Of a DNA stretch of 64,000 nt, positions 1-8,294 are shown one piece after another; positions within the stretch are counted from its first letter, which is position 1, and each line of letters begins with the position of its first letter. The notes beneath the pieces were generated by a model. The model made no database searches. It was not told the DNA's origin and worked only from the letters and a program-made list of their open reading frames with translations. A program made the position numbers and the translations under genes. Source of the stretch: Serpentinicella alkaliphila (GTDB taxonomy: Bacteria > Bacillota > Clostridia > Peptostreptococcales > Natronincolaceae); NCBI RefSeq assembly GCF_018141405.1, contig NZ_CP058648.1, positions 2,754,502 to 2,818,501 on the forward strand, written 5' to 3'.

Positions 1-1181
1 CGAGCTGACCCCTTAGCAATCCCGTGTTCAACAGCTAAAATTATTGTTGGCTTGTGAAATTTCTCTACAACTCTTGAGGCCACTATTCCTATAACCCCAT
101 GATGCCATCCATCGCCACTTATAACTAATACTTTTTCGTGTTCGTAATTTTTATCTGATTCTACAATTCTCAAGGCCTCTTCTACTATTTCCGCCTCCAT
201 ATCTTGCCTTTTACTATTTTCATCACTTAAAAGCTTTGCCAAATTCCTAGCTTCATTTATATCATCAGTTATTAACAGCCTTACTGCATTCTGCGGAGAA
301 CTAATTCTACCCGCAGCATTTATTCTTGGTGCGATCATATATCCAATGTGTCCAGCAGTAATTTTCTTTCCTTCTAAACCACAGCTTTCCACTAACATTT
401 TTATACCTAAATTATTGCTATTTTCTATAATTCCTAAACCATATTTAACAAATATTCTGTTTTCATCAGTTAAAGGTACCATATCCGCAATAGTTGCAAT
501 CGCAACTATATCAATGAATATATCTATATGGCTTATAAATATTTCCTTTGGTAATAGGGCTTGTATTAATTTAAATGCTATACCGCATCCACAAGGCATT
601 TTAAATGGGTAGTTGCATCCATCCTGTTTAGGATTAATTATAGCTATAGCTCTAGGCAATTCCCTTTGACACTCATGATGATCCGTAATTATTACATCAA
701 TGCCAAGCTCTTTAGCCTTTTCTACTTCTTTTACAGCTGTAATACCACAGTCTACTGTAATAATCAAATTGCCGCCCTCTGAAGCAATTTTCTCAATCGC
801 ACTTAAATTTATTCCATAGCCTTCTTCTATTCTATCTGGAATATAATAATTAACAGGAAAATTAATTAAGTTGAAATATTTAATGAGTACTGCAGTACTA
901 GATATACCATCTACGTCATAATCTCCATATATCCAGATAGCCTGCTTTTCATCGATAGCTTTCTTTATTTTTGAAACGGCCCTATCCATATCTTTTAACA
1001 AATATGGATCATTTAAATCATCTAATGATGAATTTAAAAAAACTGCAGCTTTACTACAATCGGTAAATCCTCGATTAATTAGAAGTCTAGCAGTTATTTC
1101 AGATATATTTAATTCCTTAACTAAGTTATCAATATGTACTTGCTCATGGTCCCTATATATCCAATATTTTCTATTAAGCAT
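1..1181 (-). CDS. recJ: RecJ single-stranded-DNA exonuclease, N-terminal part (truncated by window edge)
   Basis: 5'-3' exonuclease of the DHH phosphoesterase family, acting on single-stranded DNA in recombination and repair. The first ~393 residues are present; the rest lies beyond base 1. The nuclease core is visible: DYDVDG at residues 87-92 (metal-binding motif), a VDCGIT stretch near 143-148 and the diagnostic DHH at 167-169. The ATG at 1179-1181 follows an AGGTGAT ribosome-binding site. It lies downstream of secDF behind a terminator. RecJ proteins usually run to 550-850 residues, so DHHA1 and the OB fold are missing only because of the cut. Confidence 0.93.
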   Translation of the reverse strand, partial: MLNRKYWIYRDHEQVHIDNLVKELNISEITARLLINRGFTDCSKAAVFLNSSLDDLNDPYLLKDMDRAVSKIKKAIDEKQAIWIYGDYDVDGISSTAVLIKYFNLINFPVNYYIPDRIEEGYGINLSAIEKIASEGGNLIITVDCGITAVKEVEKAKELGIDVIITDHHECQRELPRAIAIINPKQDGCNYPFKMPCGCGIAFKLIQALLPKEIFISHIDIFIDIVAIATIADMVPLTDENRIFVKYGLGIIENSNNLGIKMLVESCGLEGKKITAGHIGYMIAPRINAAGRISSPQNAVRLLITDDINEARNLAKLLSDENSKRQDMEAEIVEEALRIVESDKNYEHEKVLVISGDGWHHGVIGIVASRVVEKFHKPTIILAVEHGIAKGSA

Positions 1182-1230
1182 TTTATCACCTGCATATATT
1201 AATTAGAAATAGTCCTTTAGACTATTTAAA

Positions 1231-1255
1231 AAGGCAGCCTATGCTGCCTTTTTAT
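1231..1255 (-). terminator. Intrinsic terminator after secD-secF
   Basis: Perfect 8-bp stem, AAGGCAGC at 1231-1238 and GCTGCCTT at 1243-1250, with a 4-base loop. It is flanked by A and T runs, so it can work on both strands. It sits between the secF stop and recJ. Confidence 0.85.
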
Positions 1256-2145
1256 TAGTTCGTTTCTGTATTTGCTTTATATGATTTTCCGCTTTGCTTT
1301 TCTTTAAGCATTACCCATACTGGACTGGCAATAAAAATTGATGAATATGTTCCAGCAATAACCCCAGCAATTAACGGTAGAGCGAAATCTCTAATTTGTT
1401 GTACCCCTAATACATAAAGAGCAACTATTGTAATTAATGTAGTTAATGAAGTATTAATTGAACGTCTTACAGTCTGGTTAATACTATCATTAGCAATTTG
1501 AGTATAGTTTGATTTTCTTAAAAATCTTAAATTTTCTCTTATTCTATCGAATACTACGATAGTATCATTTATTGAGTAACCTACTATAGTTAAAATCGCA
1601 GCAACAAAAGGTCCGTTAACTGGGACTCTGAATATAGCATATACCGAAAGAACTATTAAAACGTCATGAATAAGTGCTACAACCGCAGCAACACCAAATC
1701 TAAACTCAAATCTATATGAAATATAGATTAGCATTCCAATTGCAGCAACAATAATAGATAGTAATGCTCTATCCCTTATCTCCTTACCTATTGCAGGACC
1801 GAATTGTTGTGATCTTGCAGGCTCATTTTCTTCTAGATTATACTTTTCTTTGAACTGTTCAAATATATCTGATCTAACCTCACTATTAAAATCAGCAGTA
1901 GTTCTAATTTGAACTACTTGTCTATCTTCACCTAAGAAACTTATACTAGAAGTAGTATCGAATTGGTTAATGATTTCTCTTACCTCATCTACCTCTACTG
2001 CTTGATGTAAATCAATTTCTATTAATGTTCCACCAGTAAAGTCTATTCCGTAGTTTAATCCATTTATCATCGTCATAACTAAACCTATGGCTATAATTAT
2101 AGTTGAGATGGCAAAGGATATTTTTTTATTCTCTACAAATTTCAT
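1255..2145 (-). CDS. secF: Protein translocase subunit SecF
   Basis: Membrane partner of SecD. The SecDF pair uses the proton or sodium gradient to help SecYEG-exported proteins through and off the membrane. At 296 residues it has the usual SecF length, with a first membrane segment at about 13-30, an extracytoplasmic domain (about 30-130) and five further membrane segments. The signature GIDFTGGT is near residues 33-40 and the SINDTIVVFDRIREN stretch of the SecD/F family near 191-205. The ATG follows GGGGGAAAAATC. secD ends 12 bases upstream, so the two are cotranscribed. Confidence 0.97.
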   Translation of the reverse strand: MKFVENKKISFAISTIIIAIGLVMTMINGLNYGIDFTGGTLIEIDLHQAVEVDEVREIINQFDTTSSISFLGEDRQVVQIRTTADFNSEVRSDIFEQFKEKYNLEENEPARSQQFGPAIGKEIRDRALLSIIVAAIGMLIYISYRFEFRFGVAAVVALIHDVLIVLSVYAIFRVPVNGPFVAAILTIVGYSINDTIVVFDRIRENLRFLRKSNYTQIANDSINQTVRRSINTSLTTLITIVALYVLGVQQIRDFALPLIAGVIAGTYSSIFIASPVWVMLKEKQSGKSYKANTETN

Positions 2146-2157
2146 GATTTTTCCCCC

Positions 2158-3387
2158 TTACGCACCGTATAATTTATTGTTAGTTACATTCATTCCAACA
2201 AGAAGCTTTAGTAAGAATCTTGTAACGAAAACTGCTGTAAATAAACTCACTGCAATACCTACAATTAACATTACAGCAAAACCTCTAATTGGACCTGTAC
2301 CAAATTGATATAACACAACACCTGCAATAAGAGTTGTAATATTTGAATCTAATATAGCTCTAAATGCACTTTTAAATCCTGAATCAATTGCAGATCTCAC
2401 AGTTTTACCAAGTTTAATCTCTTCTTTAATTCTTTCAAAGATAATTACATTAGCATCTACTGCCATACCCACTGAAAGTATTAAAGCTGCAATACCAGGC
2501 AAAGTTAATGTAGCATTTAAGCCTGCAAAGATCCCTAACACTAATAAAACATAAATTACTAAAGCTATATTTGCTACTAATCCAGGTATTCTATAGTATA
2601 CTAGCATAAATAGTAGAATTAGAATAATACCGATTTGAGCAGCTTGTACACTTCGATTTAATGCATTAACACCTAGAGTAGCAGTAATAGAAGAAGATTC
2701 TACCTCTGCTAGGTTAACAGGAAGTGCTCCAGCTCTAATTAGAGAAGCAAGTCTTGCTGCATCCTCTACTGTAAATCCACCTTCAATATGACCAACACCA
2801 TTTGAAATTACATTTCTTACAGTTGGTGCAGATATAACTTCTTCATCTAAAACAATATATATTCTATCTCCGATAAACTTTGTTGTAGCGTCTGCAAAGG
2901 CTTTAGTTCCTTCACTATCAAATTCTAATCCAACTACAGGTACGCTATTAGCAAAAGTTGCCTCGGCCTTTCTAACATTATTACCTGTTAGGATAACTTC
3001 ACCATCTGGAGTAACAAACTGCAACTGAGCTGTCTTACCAATAAGCTCTAATGCATCCTGTGCATTGTCTACACCCGGAAGCTCAACACGAATTCTTCTT
3101 TCACCTTCTCTAACAATCACTGGCTCAAGAAGTCCCATAGAGTCAACTCTTCTTCTAAATACTTCAATAGTTTGTTGAATCATTTGGTCAAGTTCACTAC
3201 CTGTAGCATCAGTTTCTGCCTCATATACTACATAAACTCCACCTTGTAAATCTAACCCTTGATTAATTGCCTCTTTTACAGGCCTAATTTCATACTCTCC
3301 TAACTGTAAACCATTCAATGCAGTGTACGTTGATAACCCTACAATTGCAATAATTATTAAAAATATTATTGCGCTTTTCATTTTCAT
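2158..3387 (-). CDS. secD: Protein translocase subunit SecD
   Basis: Six-membrane-segment RND-type subunit of the accessory Sec complex. Its 409 residues match Gram-positive SecD. The sequence shows an N-terminal membrane segment, the GLDLQGGVYVVYE motif at about 44-56, the P1 periplasmic-type domain with RIRVELPGV at about 104-112, and the membrane core with GMAVDANVIIFERIKEE in the C-terminal half. The ATG follows GGGGGAAGGCATA. A strong sigma-A-type promoter lies 35-60 bases upstream. The upstream gene is the SCIFF maturase, a conserved clostridial arrangement. Confidence 0.97.
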   Translation of the reverse strand: MKMKSAIIFLIIIAIVGLSTYTALNGLQLGEYEIRPVKEAINQGLDLQGGVYVVYEAETDATGSELDQMIQQTIEVFRRRVDSMGLLEPVIVREGERRIRVELPGVDNAQDALELIGKTAQLQFVTPDGEVILTGNNVRKAEATFANSVPVVGLEFDSEGTKAFADATTKFIGDRIYIVLDEEVISAPTVRNVISNGVGHIEGGFTVEDAARLASLIRAGALPVNLAEVESSSITATLGVNALNRSVQAAQIGIILILLFMLVYYRIPGLVANIALVIYVLLVLGIFAGLNATLTLPGIAALILSVGMAVDANVIIFERIKEEIKLGKTVRSAIDSGFKSAFRAILDSNITTLIAGVVLYQFGTGPIRGFAVMLIVGIAVSLFTAVFVTRFLLKLLVGMNVTNNKLYGA

Positions 3388-3421
3388 TATGCCTTCCCCC
3401 TAACCTAATATCATAAGTTTA

Positions 3422-3476
3422 ATTATATACTCAACATATAAAAGCGTCAATATTGAAGCTTTACATACAATATTGA
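3422..3476 (-). promoter_or_regulatory. secD promoter with two CAATATTG palindromes
   Basis: On the minus strand there is TTGACG, a 17-base spacer and TATAAT (-10 at 3422-3427, -35 at 3445-3450). The palindrome TCAATATTGA at 3447-3456 overlaps the -35 box. A second CAATATTG copy lies at 3468-3475, 20 bp away (two helical turns). This looks like an operator pair; the regulator is unknown. Confidence 0.6.
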
Positions 3477-3552
3477 TTATACCAGTATTTTACTCATATT
3501 TGCGATGTAGTTTTATACACTATTACTAATTTTTTATAAATCTATCCATTAT

Positions 3553-4914
3553 TTACATCTGTTCTTCGTTGGATAATTTCGCTTGAATCATAATAGCGCA
3601 CTCAATTCTTTTCTTCTCCATCTCACAGCCTATACTATATGGCTTATATATGTCCTGGTTAAAGTTATATGCATTGGCATGGCACCCGCCGCTACAATAA
3701 AACTTTGCCCAACACTCATTGCATTTTTCCTTATTGTATACATGAGCTTCAGAAAAATGATTATATAAGGTGGTGTCTAAAGAAACATCTATAACATTAC
3801 CGACCTTAAATTTTTCATTTCCAACAAATTGATGACATGGATAAAGCTCTCCTTCAGGAGTAACAGCTAGATATTCAGCACCTGCACCACATCCTAATAA
3901 TCTTTTGATTACACATGGACCTTGGTTTAAATCAATATTAAAGTGGAAGAAATTGAATTTTTTATCTGTTTTGCTTCTTTTCAATAGTTGATCTGCTAAA
4001 TAATCATATTGCATAAATATTTGTGGCAAGTCCTCTTCCCTAATAGCATAATCATGATGAGGTTCAGCAACAACAGGCTCTACGGATAGGTTTTCAAAAC
4101 CTAAGTCAGCTAAGTGAAGTACATCCTCTGCAAAATCCTTATTATGTCTAGTAAAGGTTCCTCTTACATAGTAATGCTTGTCCTTCCTAAGCTCTGCCAT
4201 TTTTTTAATCTTTGGAAGAATTAATTCATAGGTTCCATCACCATTGATTGTATATCTCATTTTATCATTAGTTTCAGGTCTTCCGTCTATACTTAAAACA
4301 ATATTGTGTATCTCATCATTGATGTACTTCATATTTTCATCATTTAATAATACACCATTAGTAGTTAACGTAAATCGAATATTTTTATTATATTCCTTCT
4401 CCTTTAATCTACCATAGCTTACTATTTCCTTAATTGTATCCATATTCATTAAAGGCTCTCCACCAAAGAAGTCTACCTCTAAATTTCTTCTTGTACCCGA
4501 CTTCTCTAATAAAAAATCGATTGCTTTTTTCCCTATATCTACAGACATCATAGACCTTTCACCCTTAAAGTTACCTTGTGAGGCGAAGCAGTATTGACAT
4601 CGTATATTGCAATCATGGGCAATGTGTAAGCAAAGGGCCTTAACTACAGGCTTTTTATTAATAAAATTTTCATGGGTTATATATCTTTCTTCTCTATATA
4701 ATAGCCCGTCTTTAATTAAAGTGTCAATTTCTTCTATAGCCTCTTTTATATCTTGACTATCGTATTTTTGACTTAATATACCTACAACCTCTAATTTATC
4801 TTTCTGAGGATAGTAATCTAGTACATTAAATGCAATTTCATCTACAACATGAACTGCCCCACTATTAACATCTAGTACTACATATGTACCCTCCGAATGA
4901 AACTTATGGATCAT
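3553..4914 (-). CDS. scfB: SCIFF radical-SAM maturase (ranthipeptide thioether synthase)
   Basis: Radical S-adenosylmethionine enzyme that installs thioether links in the six-cysteine peptide encoded just upstream (TIGR03974-type). The start chosen is the ATG at 4912-4914, preceded by GGAAGGAG, giving 453 residues. The GTG nine codons upstream lies in front of this ribosome-binding site and is less likely. The N-terminus (MIHKFHSEG..DVNSGAVHVVDE) is the peptide-recognition part. The CxxxCxxC cluster motif is C102, C106 and C109, followed by the GGEPL motif. The C-terminal SPASM domain has GCGAG, YPCHQFVG and CNECWAKFYCSGGCH, which should bind two auxiliary Fe-S clusters. A hairpin terminator separates it from its substrate gene. 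Confidence 0.96.
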   Translation of the reverse strand: MIHKFHSEGTYVVLDVNSGAVHVVDEIAFNVLDYYPQKDKLEVVGILSQKYDSQDIKEAIEEIDTLIKDGLLYREERYITHENFINKKPVVKALCLHIAHDCNIRCQYCFASQGNFKGERSMMSVDIGKKAIDFLLEKSGTRRNLEVDFFGGEPLMNMDTIKEIVSYGRLKEKEYNKNIRFTLTTNGVLLNDENMKYINDEIHNIVLSIDGRPETNDKMRYTINGDGTYELILPKIKKMAELRKDKHYYVRGTFTRHNKDFAEDVLHLADLGFENLSVEPVVAEPHHDYAIREEDLPQIFMQYDYLADQLLKRSKTDKKFNFFHFNIDLNQGPCVIKRLLGCGAGAEYLAVTPEGELYPCHQFVGNEKFKVGNVIDVSLDTTLYNHFSEAHVYNKEKCNECWAKFYCSGGCHANAYNFNQDIYKPYSIGCEMEKKRIECAIMIQAKLSNEEQM

Positions 4915-4954
4915 TACTAACTTACTCCTTCCTATAAACACACTTTATTACTCA

Positions 4955-4997
4955 TGAAAAAAAACAGCAGTTACAAAACAATGCAAAACTGCTGTTT
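4955..4997 (-). terminator. Intrinsic terminator between SCIFF and its maturase
   Basis: An 11-bp perfect stem, AAACAGCAGTT at 4962-4972 and AACTGCTGTTT at 4987-4997, is followed on the minus strand by eight T residues (complement of 4957-4964). It would let the small peptide be made in large excess, with partial read-through into the maturase gene. Confidence 0.85.
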
Positions 4998-5014
4998 AGC
5001 TTTATGTATTTTTC

Positions 5015-5155
5015 TTAACGGTTTTCGCACTCTTGGTTTGCAACAGTACAAGAAGTTTTACAAGCAGATTGACAAGAAGTTTGACATTCTCCACATCCGC
5101 CTTTAGAAGCACTATTAGCTAAAGTCGCTCCACTAAGTGTTTTAATATGTTTCAT
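5015..5155 (-). CDS. scfA: SCIFF six-cysteine ranthipeptide precursor
   Basis: A 46-residue peptide, too short for common ORF cut-offs. It starts MKHIKTLSGATLANSASKGG and carries six cysteines at 21, 24, 28, 32, 36 and 43, ending CENR. This is the clostridial SCIFF family (TIGR03973). The partner enzyme forms thioether bridges from cysteines to the alpha, beta or gamma carbons of nearby residues, often Thr; Thr26, Thr34 and Thr37 are candidate acceptors here. The ATG follows a GGGGG ribosome-binding site, and a TATAAT promoter lies just upstream. No dedicated exporter or protease lies beside it, as is usual for this family. The biological role of SCIFF is still uncertain. Confidence 0.96.
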   Translation of the reverse strand: MKHIKTLSGATLANSASKGGCGECQTSCQSACKTSCTVANQECENR

Positions 5156-5192
5156 GTTTCATGCCCCCTTATTAAGTTTTAAATACTATAGA

Positions 5193-5220
5193 ATTATACC
5201 ATAAATATTTAAAATGCAAA
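5193..5220 (-). promoter_or_regulatory. Promoter of the SCIFF gene
   Basis: The minus strand has TTTGCA (5215-5220), a 16-base spacer and TATAAT (5193-5198), about 38 bases before the scfA ATG. The scfA transcript can therefore be independent of the membrane-protein gene upstream. Confidence 0.55.
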
Positions 5221-5227
5221 AGTATAT

Positions 5228-5653
5228 TTATTTTATATTTATACCTATCATTCCACCTACTAAACCAGTAACTTTACAGATTATTATTCTATAATATACG
5301 GCTTTGTCTAGGGTAAACCCTGGAATAAATATTAAGCTTAAAGCAACTATAAGTACCATATAAATTACACCTATGATTGCACCATGAAGCCAGCCTTTAC
5401 TTTTTCTATGGACAGAAACATAGATAGCTGAATAGGCAACGCTTATGATCATTACAAATGAAATTAATGCAGGAATTATACCTTCCGATAACTTCGTATA
5501 GGTAAATAATACGGCACTAATTAAAAATAGAACTAGAGAAAGCACGTAACCCCTAATTAAGCCCATACCATAGGTTTTTATAATATTATTATTTTTAACC
5601 TTTGTAGAAGTTTGTGTTTTAGGTTTTATTCTATTTCTAGCTTTAAATTTCAA
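5228..5653 (-). CDS. TIGR04086-type four-helix membrane protein
   Basis: Small integral membrane protein of unknown function that is repeatedly found beside SCIFF in Clostridia (family recalled as TIGR04086). It has 141 residues from the TTG at 5651-5653, chosen because GGAGGTG lies 6 bases before it; the GTG five codons earlier is inside that ribosome-binding site. A basic N-terminus is followed by about four hydrophobic segments (near residues 31-50, 55-75, 85-105 and 115-135). It has no catalytic motif. Its position between yajC-type and SCIFF/secDF genes in relatives suggests a link to secretion, but that is inference. Confidence 0.75.
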   Translation of the reverse strand: MKFKARNRIKPKTQTSTKVKNNNIIKTYGMGLIRGYVLSLVLFLISAVLFTYTKLSEGIIPALISFVMIISVAYSAIYVSVHRKSKGWLHGAIIGVIYMVLIVALSLIFIPGFTLDKAVYYRIIICKVTGLVGGMIGINIK

Positions 5654-6001
5654 ATTTGACACCTCCACTTATTGAATATGTAACTTTTTCTCTATATTTA
5701 TAAATATTCGTACAAGGTGCCTAATATTCAGATTATTACGTTGATATACAAAAATAATTCAACTGACTGTTTAATTTAGGTTAAAATCCTAACGCCTACC
5801 ACAAAGTTTTAGGCTATTTTAAAAAACATTAGTGAAATAACAATATAATTTCAAGCTGTTTCCAATTATTCACTTATACTGATATAATTACACAAAAGCA
5901 ATTATTGTTATGATTAATAGTAAAAAAACAGTAACATTTTATATTATGACATCATTAAAGCTATTAAAATGCAAGAAATAATAGGAGATGGGAGTGATAA
6001 C
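5654..6001. other. Intergenic region with possible plus-strand promoter
   Basis: About 350 bases of AT-rich DNA without a convincing gene. A plus-strand TTCCAA, 17 bases, TATAAT lies at about 5859-5887 and could serve the following zinc-ribbon gene; the -35 match is poor. Confidence 0.4.
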
Positions 6002-6475
6002 ATGCCAAGGTGTCCCGAGTGTCTAGAAGAATATAGAGAAGGGTTTGTAACATGTGGTGTATGTGATTCTGAATTAGTTTCTTCAATAGCCCCCACGAAC
6101 AATGAACGTATTGAATTTGATAAAGAGATTTTCCTGTTATCTGTAGGTAGTGATTCGGAAGCATCAATAATAGAATCACAGCTACTGTTACATAAGATTC
6201 CTTTTCTAAAGAAATATAGAGGTGCAGGTGGATATTTGACGATTTCTATGGGTCGGTCAAATTTCGGAATTGACATGTATGTTCCGTCATCACTGTTAGA
6301 AAGTGCAAAAGAAATAATAGGTGCGTATAACAAAGAAGAATTAGATATTCAAAAGGAAGATGAAATTGAAAGTGATTGGGAAGTTGAGCATAATAAAAAA
6401 AGAAGAATCAAAATGTTGTTAATTATGTTTTTTATTTTTCCTGGATTCATATGGATAATTTTCTCAATAGTTTAG
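6002..6475 (+). CDS. Zinc-ribbon / DUF2007 membrane-anchored protein
   Basis: 157 residues from the ATG at 6002, which follows GGGAGTGATAAC; an earlier in-frame ATG at 5969 has no ribosome-binding site. The N-terminus is a four-cysteine zinc ribbon (C4, C7, C18, C21). The middle, about residues 45-105 with the SDSEASIIESQLL and YVPSSLLESAKEII parts, resembles the DUF2007 putative signal-transducing domain. A short charged region and one C-terminal membrane segment (about 135-155) follow. The protein is probably cytoplasmic, held to the membrane by its tail. Function is unknown. It stands alone on the plus strand, in the insert that splits yajC from secDF. Confidence 0.7.
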   Translation: MPRCPECLEEYREGFVTCGVCDSELVSSIAPTNNERIEFDKEIFLLSVGSDSEASIIESQLLLHKIPFLKKYRGAGGYLTISMGRSNFGIDMYVPSSLLESAKEIIGAYNKEELDIQKEDEIESDWEVEHNKKRRIKMLLIMFFIFPGFIWIIFSIV

Positions 6476-6532
6476 AGTATTCTTCAATGAATTACTATAT
6501 AAAATAATTATAAGGTAGACTAAAAAGTACTA

Positions 6533-6564
6533 AAAAGGAGGGTTCCGACTAGGAACACTCCTTT
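6533..6564. terminator. Bidirectional terminator
   Basis: AAGGAGGGTTCC / GGAACACTCCTT stem (one mismatch) with a short loop between two convergent genes. On the minus strand it is followed by five T residues. Confidence 0.7.
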
Positions 6565-6585
6565 AAGTACTATTACTATATAATA

Positions 6586-8034
6586 TTAATTATTTAAAAA
6601 TTCTGTAGCGCTTTTTCCAGCTATTCTACCGAATACAACTATGTCTGCTAATGCATTTCCACCTAATCTATTACCCCCATGTACTCCGCCAGTTACTTCA
6701 CCTGCTGCAAATAAACCAACAATTGGGCTACCTTCTACATTTATTACTTCCGCTTTATTATTAATCTTTATACCACCCATTGTATGGTGAACTGCTGGAC
6801 CTACTTCTATAGCATAAAACTTACTAACTTTTAGAGATCTTGGCATATCATTTCTTCCAAATTCTCCATCTACTCCTGAAGTAACAAAACCATTATAAGC
6901 TTGAACAGTAGCAACTAATGCTTCTGTATCTATTTCTAATTTTCCTGCCAACTCGTCTATAGTCTCACCATCTATAACAATTCCTTGGTAAATATAGTCT
7001 TGGATAGCTTTTAAAGAATCCGTTACGCTTTGATCAAAAAATAGGAAACCCGTTTGTCCTTCTTGTGCCAACATAGCAGCAGAAACAACATCTCTTGTTG
7101 CTAATTCATTTACAAATCTCTTTCCATCTCTATTTATTAATATAGCTCCATTACCTCTAACAGCCTCAGTAATCATATAACCATTACTTGGTACTGCAGT
7201 TGGATGAGTTTGAATCTCTTCCATATCTACTAGGGCAGCACCTATAGCCGTAGCCATTGCAATTCCATCTCCAGTAGCTCCAGGCTGATTAGTTGTACCA
7301 AATCCTTCTAATGCACTATCCCACTCAACTAGCATAGTAGCATTGGCGCCAAAACCACCAGTTGCTAAAATAACAGCTTTTGCCTCTATGTTAATAACTT
7401 TTCCGTCTTTATCTTCAGCAACGATCCCAGATACTACATTATTTTCTGCTACAATTTCGATTGCAGTAGTCTCTGTCATAATTTGAATCCCTAGTTGCTC
7501 TGTTGCTGTTTTTAAAGTTTTAACAACTTCTGGACCTACAGGAGCTCCACCGGATGGACGATGGGAACGGTTATTTGTAGAACCTGCTAATTTACCAACG
7601 TCATTAAAGTCTCCACCTAGAGATAATAACCATTCAATTGCATCAGCTGCATTATCAGTAAAGGCTTTAACTAATTCTGGATCATTTTTATCATATCCAC
7701 CTTTCATAGTGTCAGCATAATGCACTTCAGCACTATCTTCAATTCCTAATGCTTCTTGTACAGAAGTACCCGCAGCATTTAAACCACCTGTTGCTCTTAA
7801 TGTATTTCCACCTACAAATGCCATCTTTTCAACTACAATTACTTCTAATCCTGCATTTTTAGCTTCTATAGCAGCAGATAATCCCGCTCCACCAGAACCT
7901 ATTACTACTACATCTGTACTAATTTTATCCCCATTCGTTGTACTAGGTGTAGCAGGTGAACTACAGCCTACTATTAGACTTCCAACTAACATAATTACCA
8001 TGGTTAGTTTTAATAATTTACTCTTTAACATCAT
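6586..8034 (-). CDS. Lipoprotein flavocytochrome-c-type fumarate reductase-like flavoprotein
   Basis: Extracytoplasmic FAD-dependent reductase of the flavocytochrome c/fumarate (or urocanate) reductase family, 482 residues. The N-terminus is a lipoprotein signal with lipobox LIVGC (Cys24). The FAD fold begins with GSGGAG at 46-51. Substrate-site parts are present: GNGAILINRDGKRFVNE, the HHTMGG histidine and the C-terminal HGGNRLGGNALAD arginine. No heme-binding CxxCH motif and no N-terminal FMN-binding domain are present, so electrons must come from a separate partner that is not encoded nearby. The actual acceptor (fumarate, urocanate, cinnamate-like) cannot be told. The ATG follows AAGGAGGAGATTA. 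A palindrome overlaps the probable promoter. Confidence 0.88.
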   Translation of the reverse strand: MMLKSKLLKLTMVIMLVGSLIVGCSSPATPSTTNGDKISTDVVVIGSGGAGLSAAIEAKNAGLEVIVVEKMAFVGGNTLRATGGLNAAGTSVQEALGIEDSAEVHYADTMKGGYDKNDPELVKAFTDNAADAIEWLLSLGGDFNDVGKLAGSTNNRSHRPSGGAPVGPEVVKTLKTATEQLGIQIMTETTAIEIVAENNVVSGIVAEDKDGKVINIEAKAVILATGGFGANATMLVEWDSALEGFGTTNQPGATGDGIAMATAIGAALVDMEEIQTHPTAVPSNGYMITEAVRGNGAILINRDGKRFVNELATRDVVSAAMLAQEGQTGFLFFDQSVTDSLKAIQDYIYQGIVIDGETIDELAGKLEIDTEALVATVQAYNGFVTSGVDGEFGRNDMPRSLKVSKFYAIEVGPAVHHTMGGIKINNKAEVINVEGSPIVGLFAAGEVTGGVHGGNRLGGNALADIVVFGRIAGKSATEFLNN

Positions 8035-8081
8035 TAATCTCCTCCTTATTATTATTAATACTAACTTGATAATTGTATCAC

Positions 8082-8115
8082 AAACTTTGATATATTCGCA
8101 TCAATGTCAAAGTTT
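8082..8115 (-). promoter_or_regulatory. Inverted repeat (candidate operator) before the fumarate-reductase-like gene
   Basis: Imperfect palindrome with arms AAACTTTGATAT (8082-8093) and ATGTCAAAGTTT (8104-8115), 11 matches in 12. A TTGACA on the minus strand (complement of 8105-8110) lies in one arm. The gene starts 47 bases downstream. A repressor or activator site is the simplest reading; no regulator gene lies next to it. Confidence 0.5.
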
Positions 8116-8294
8116 TTTTTATGTACTAAAATAGAAATGAATAATTTATACCATCTTTTTCTGTAGAAATTTTTATGATATGTTTATATTTGTATTTTCT
8201 GTCATTAGACCACTATATAAAAGGAAAATGAAACTTAGTTTTCTACTTATAATTACATATCTACAAAGCTAATAATATTTAAGGAGGTAAAAAT

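Noticed and set aside
5944-6333. 129-residue minus-strand open frame
   Set aside because: It is the reverse of the zinc-ribbon/DUF2007 gene, lacks a ribosome-binding site and gives no sensible protein.
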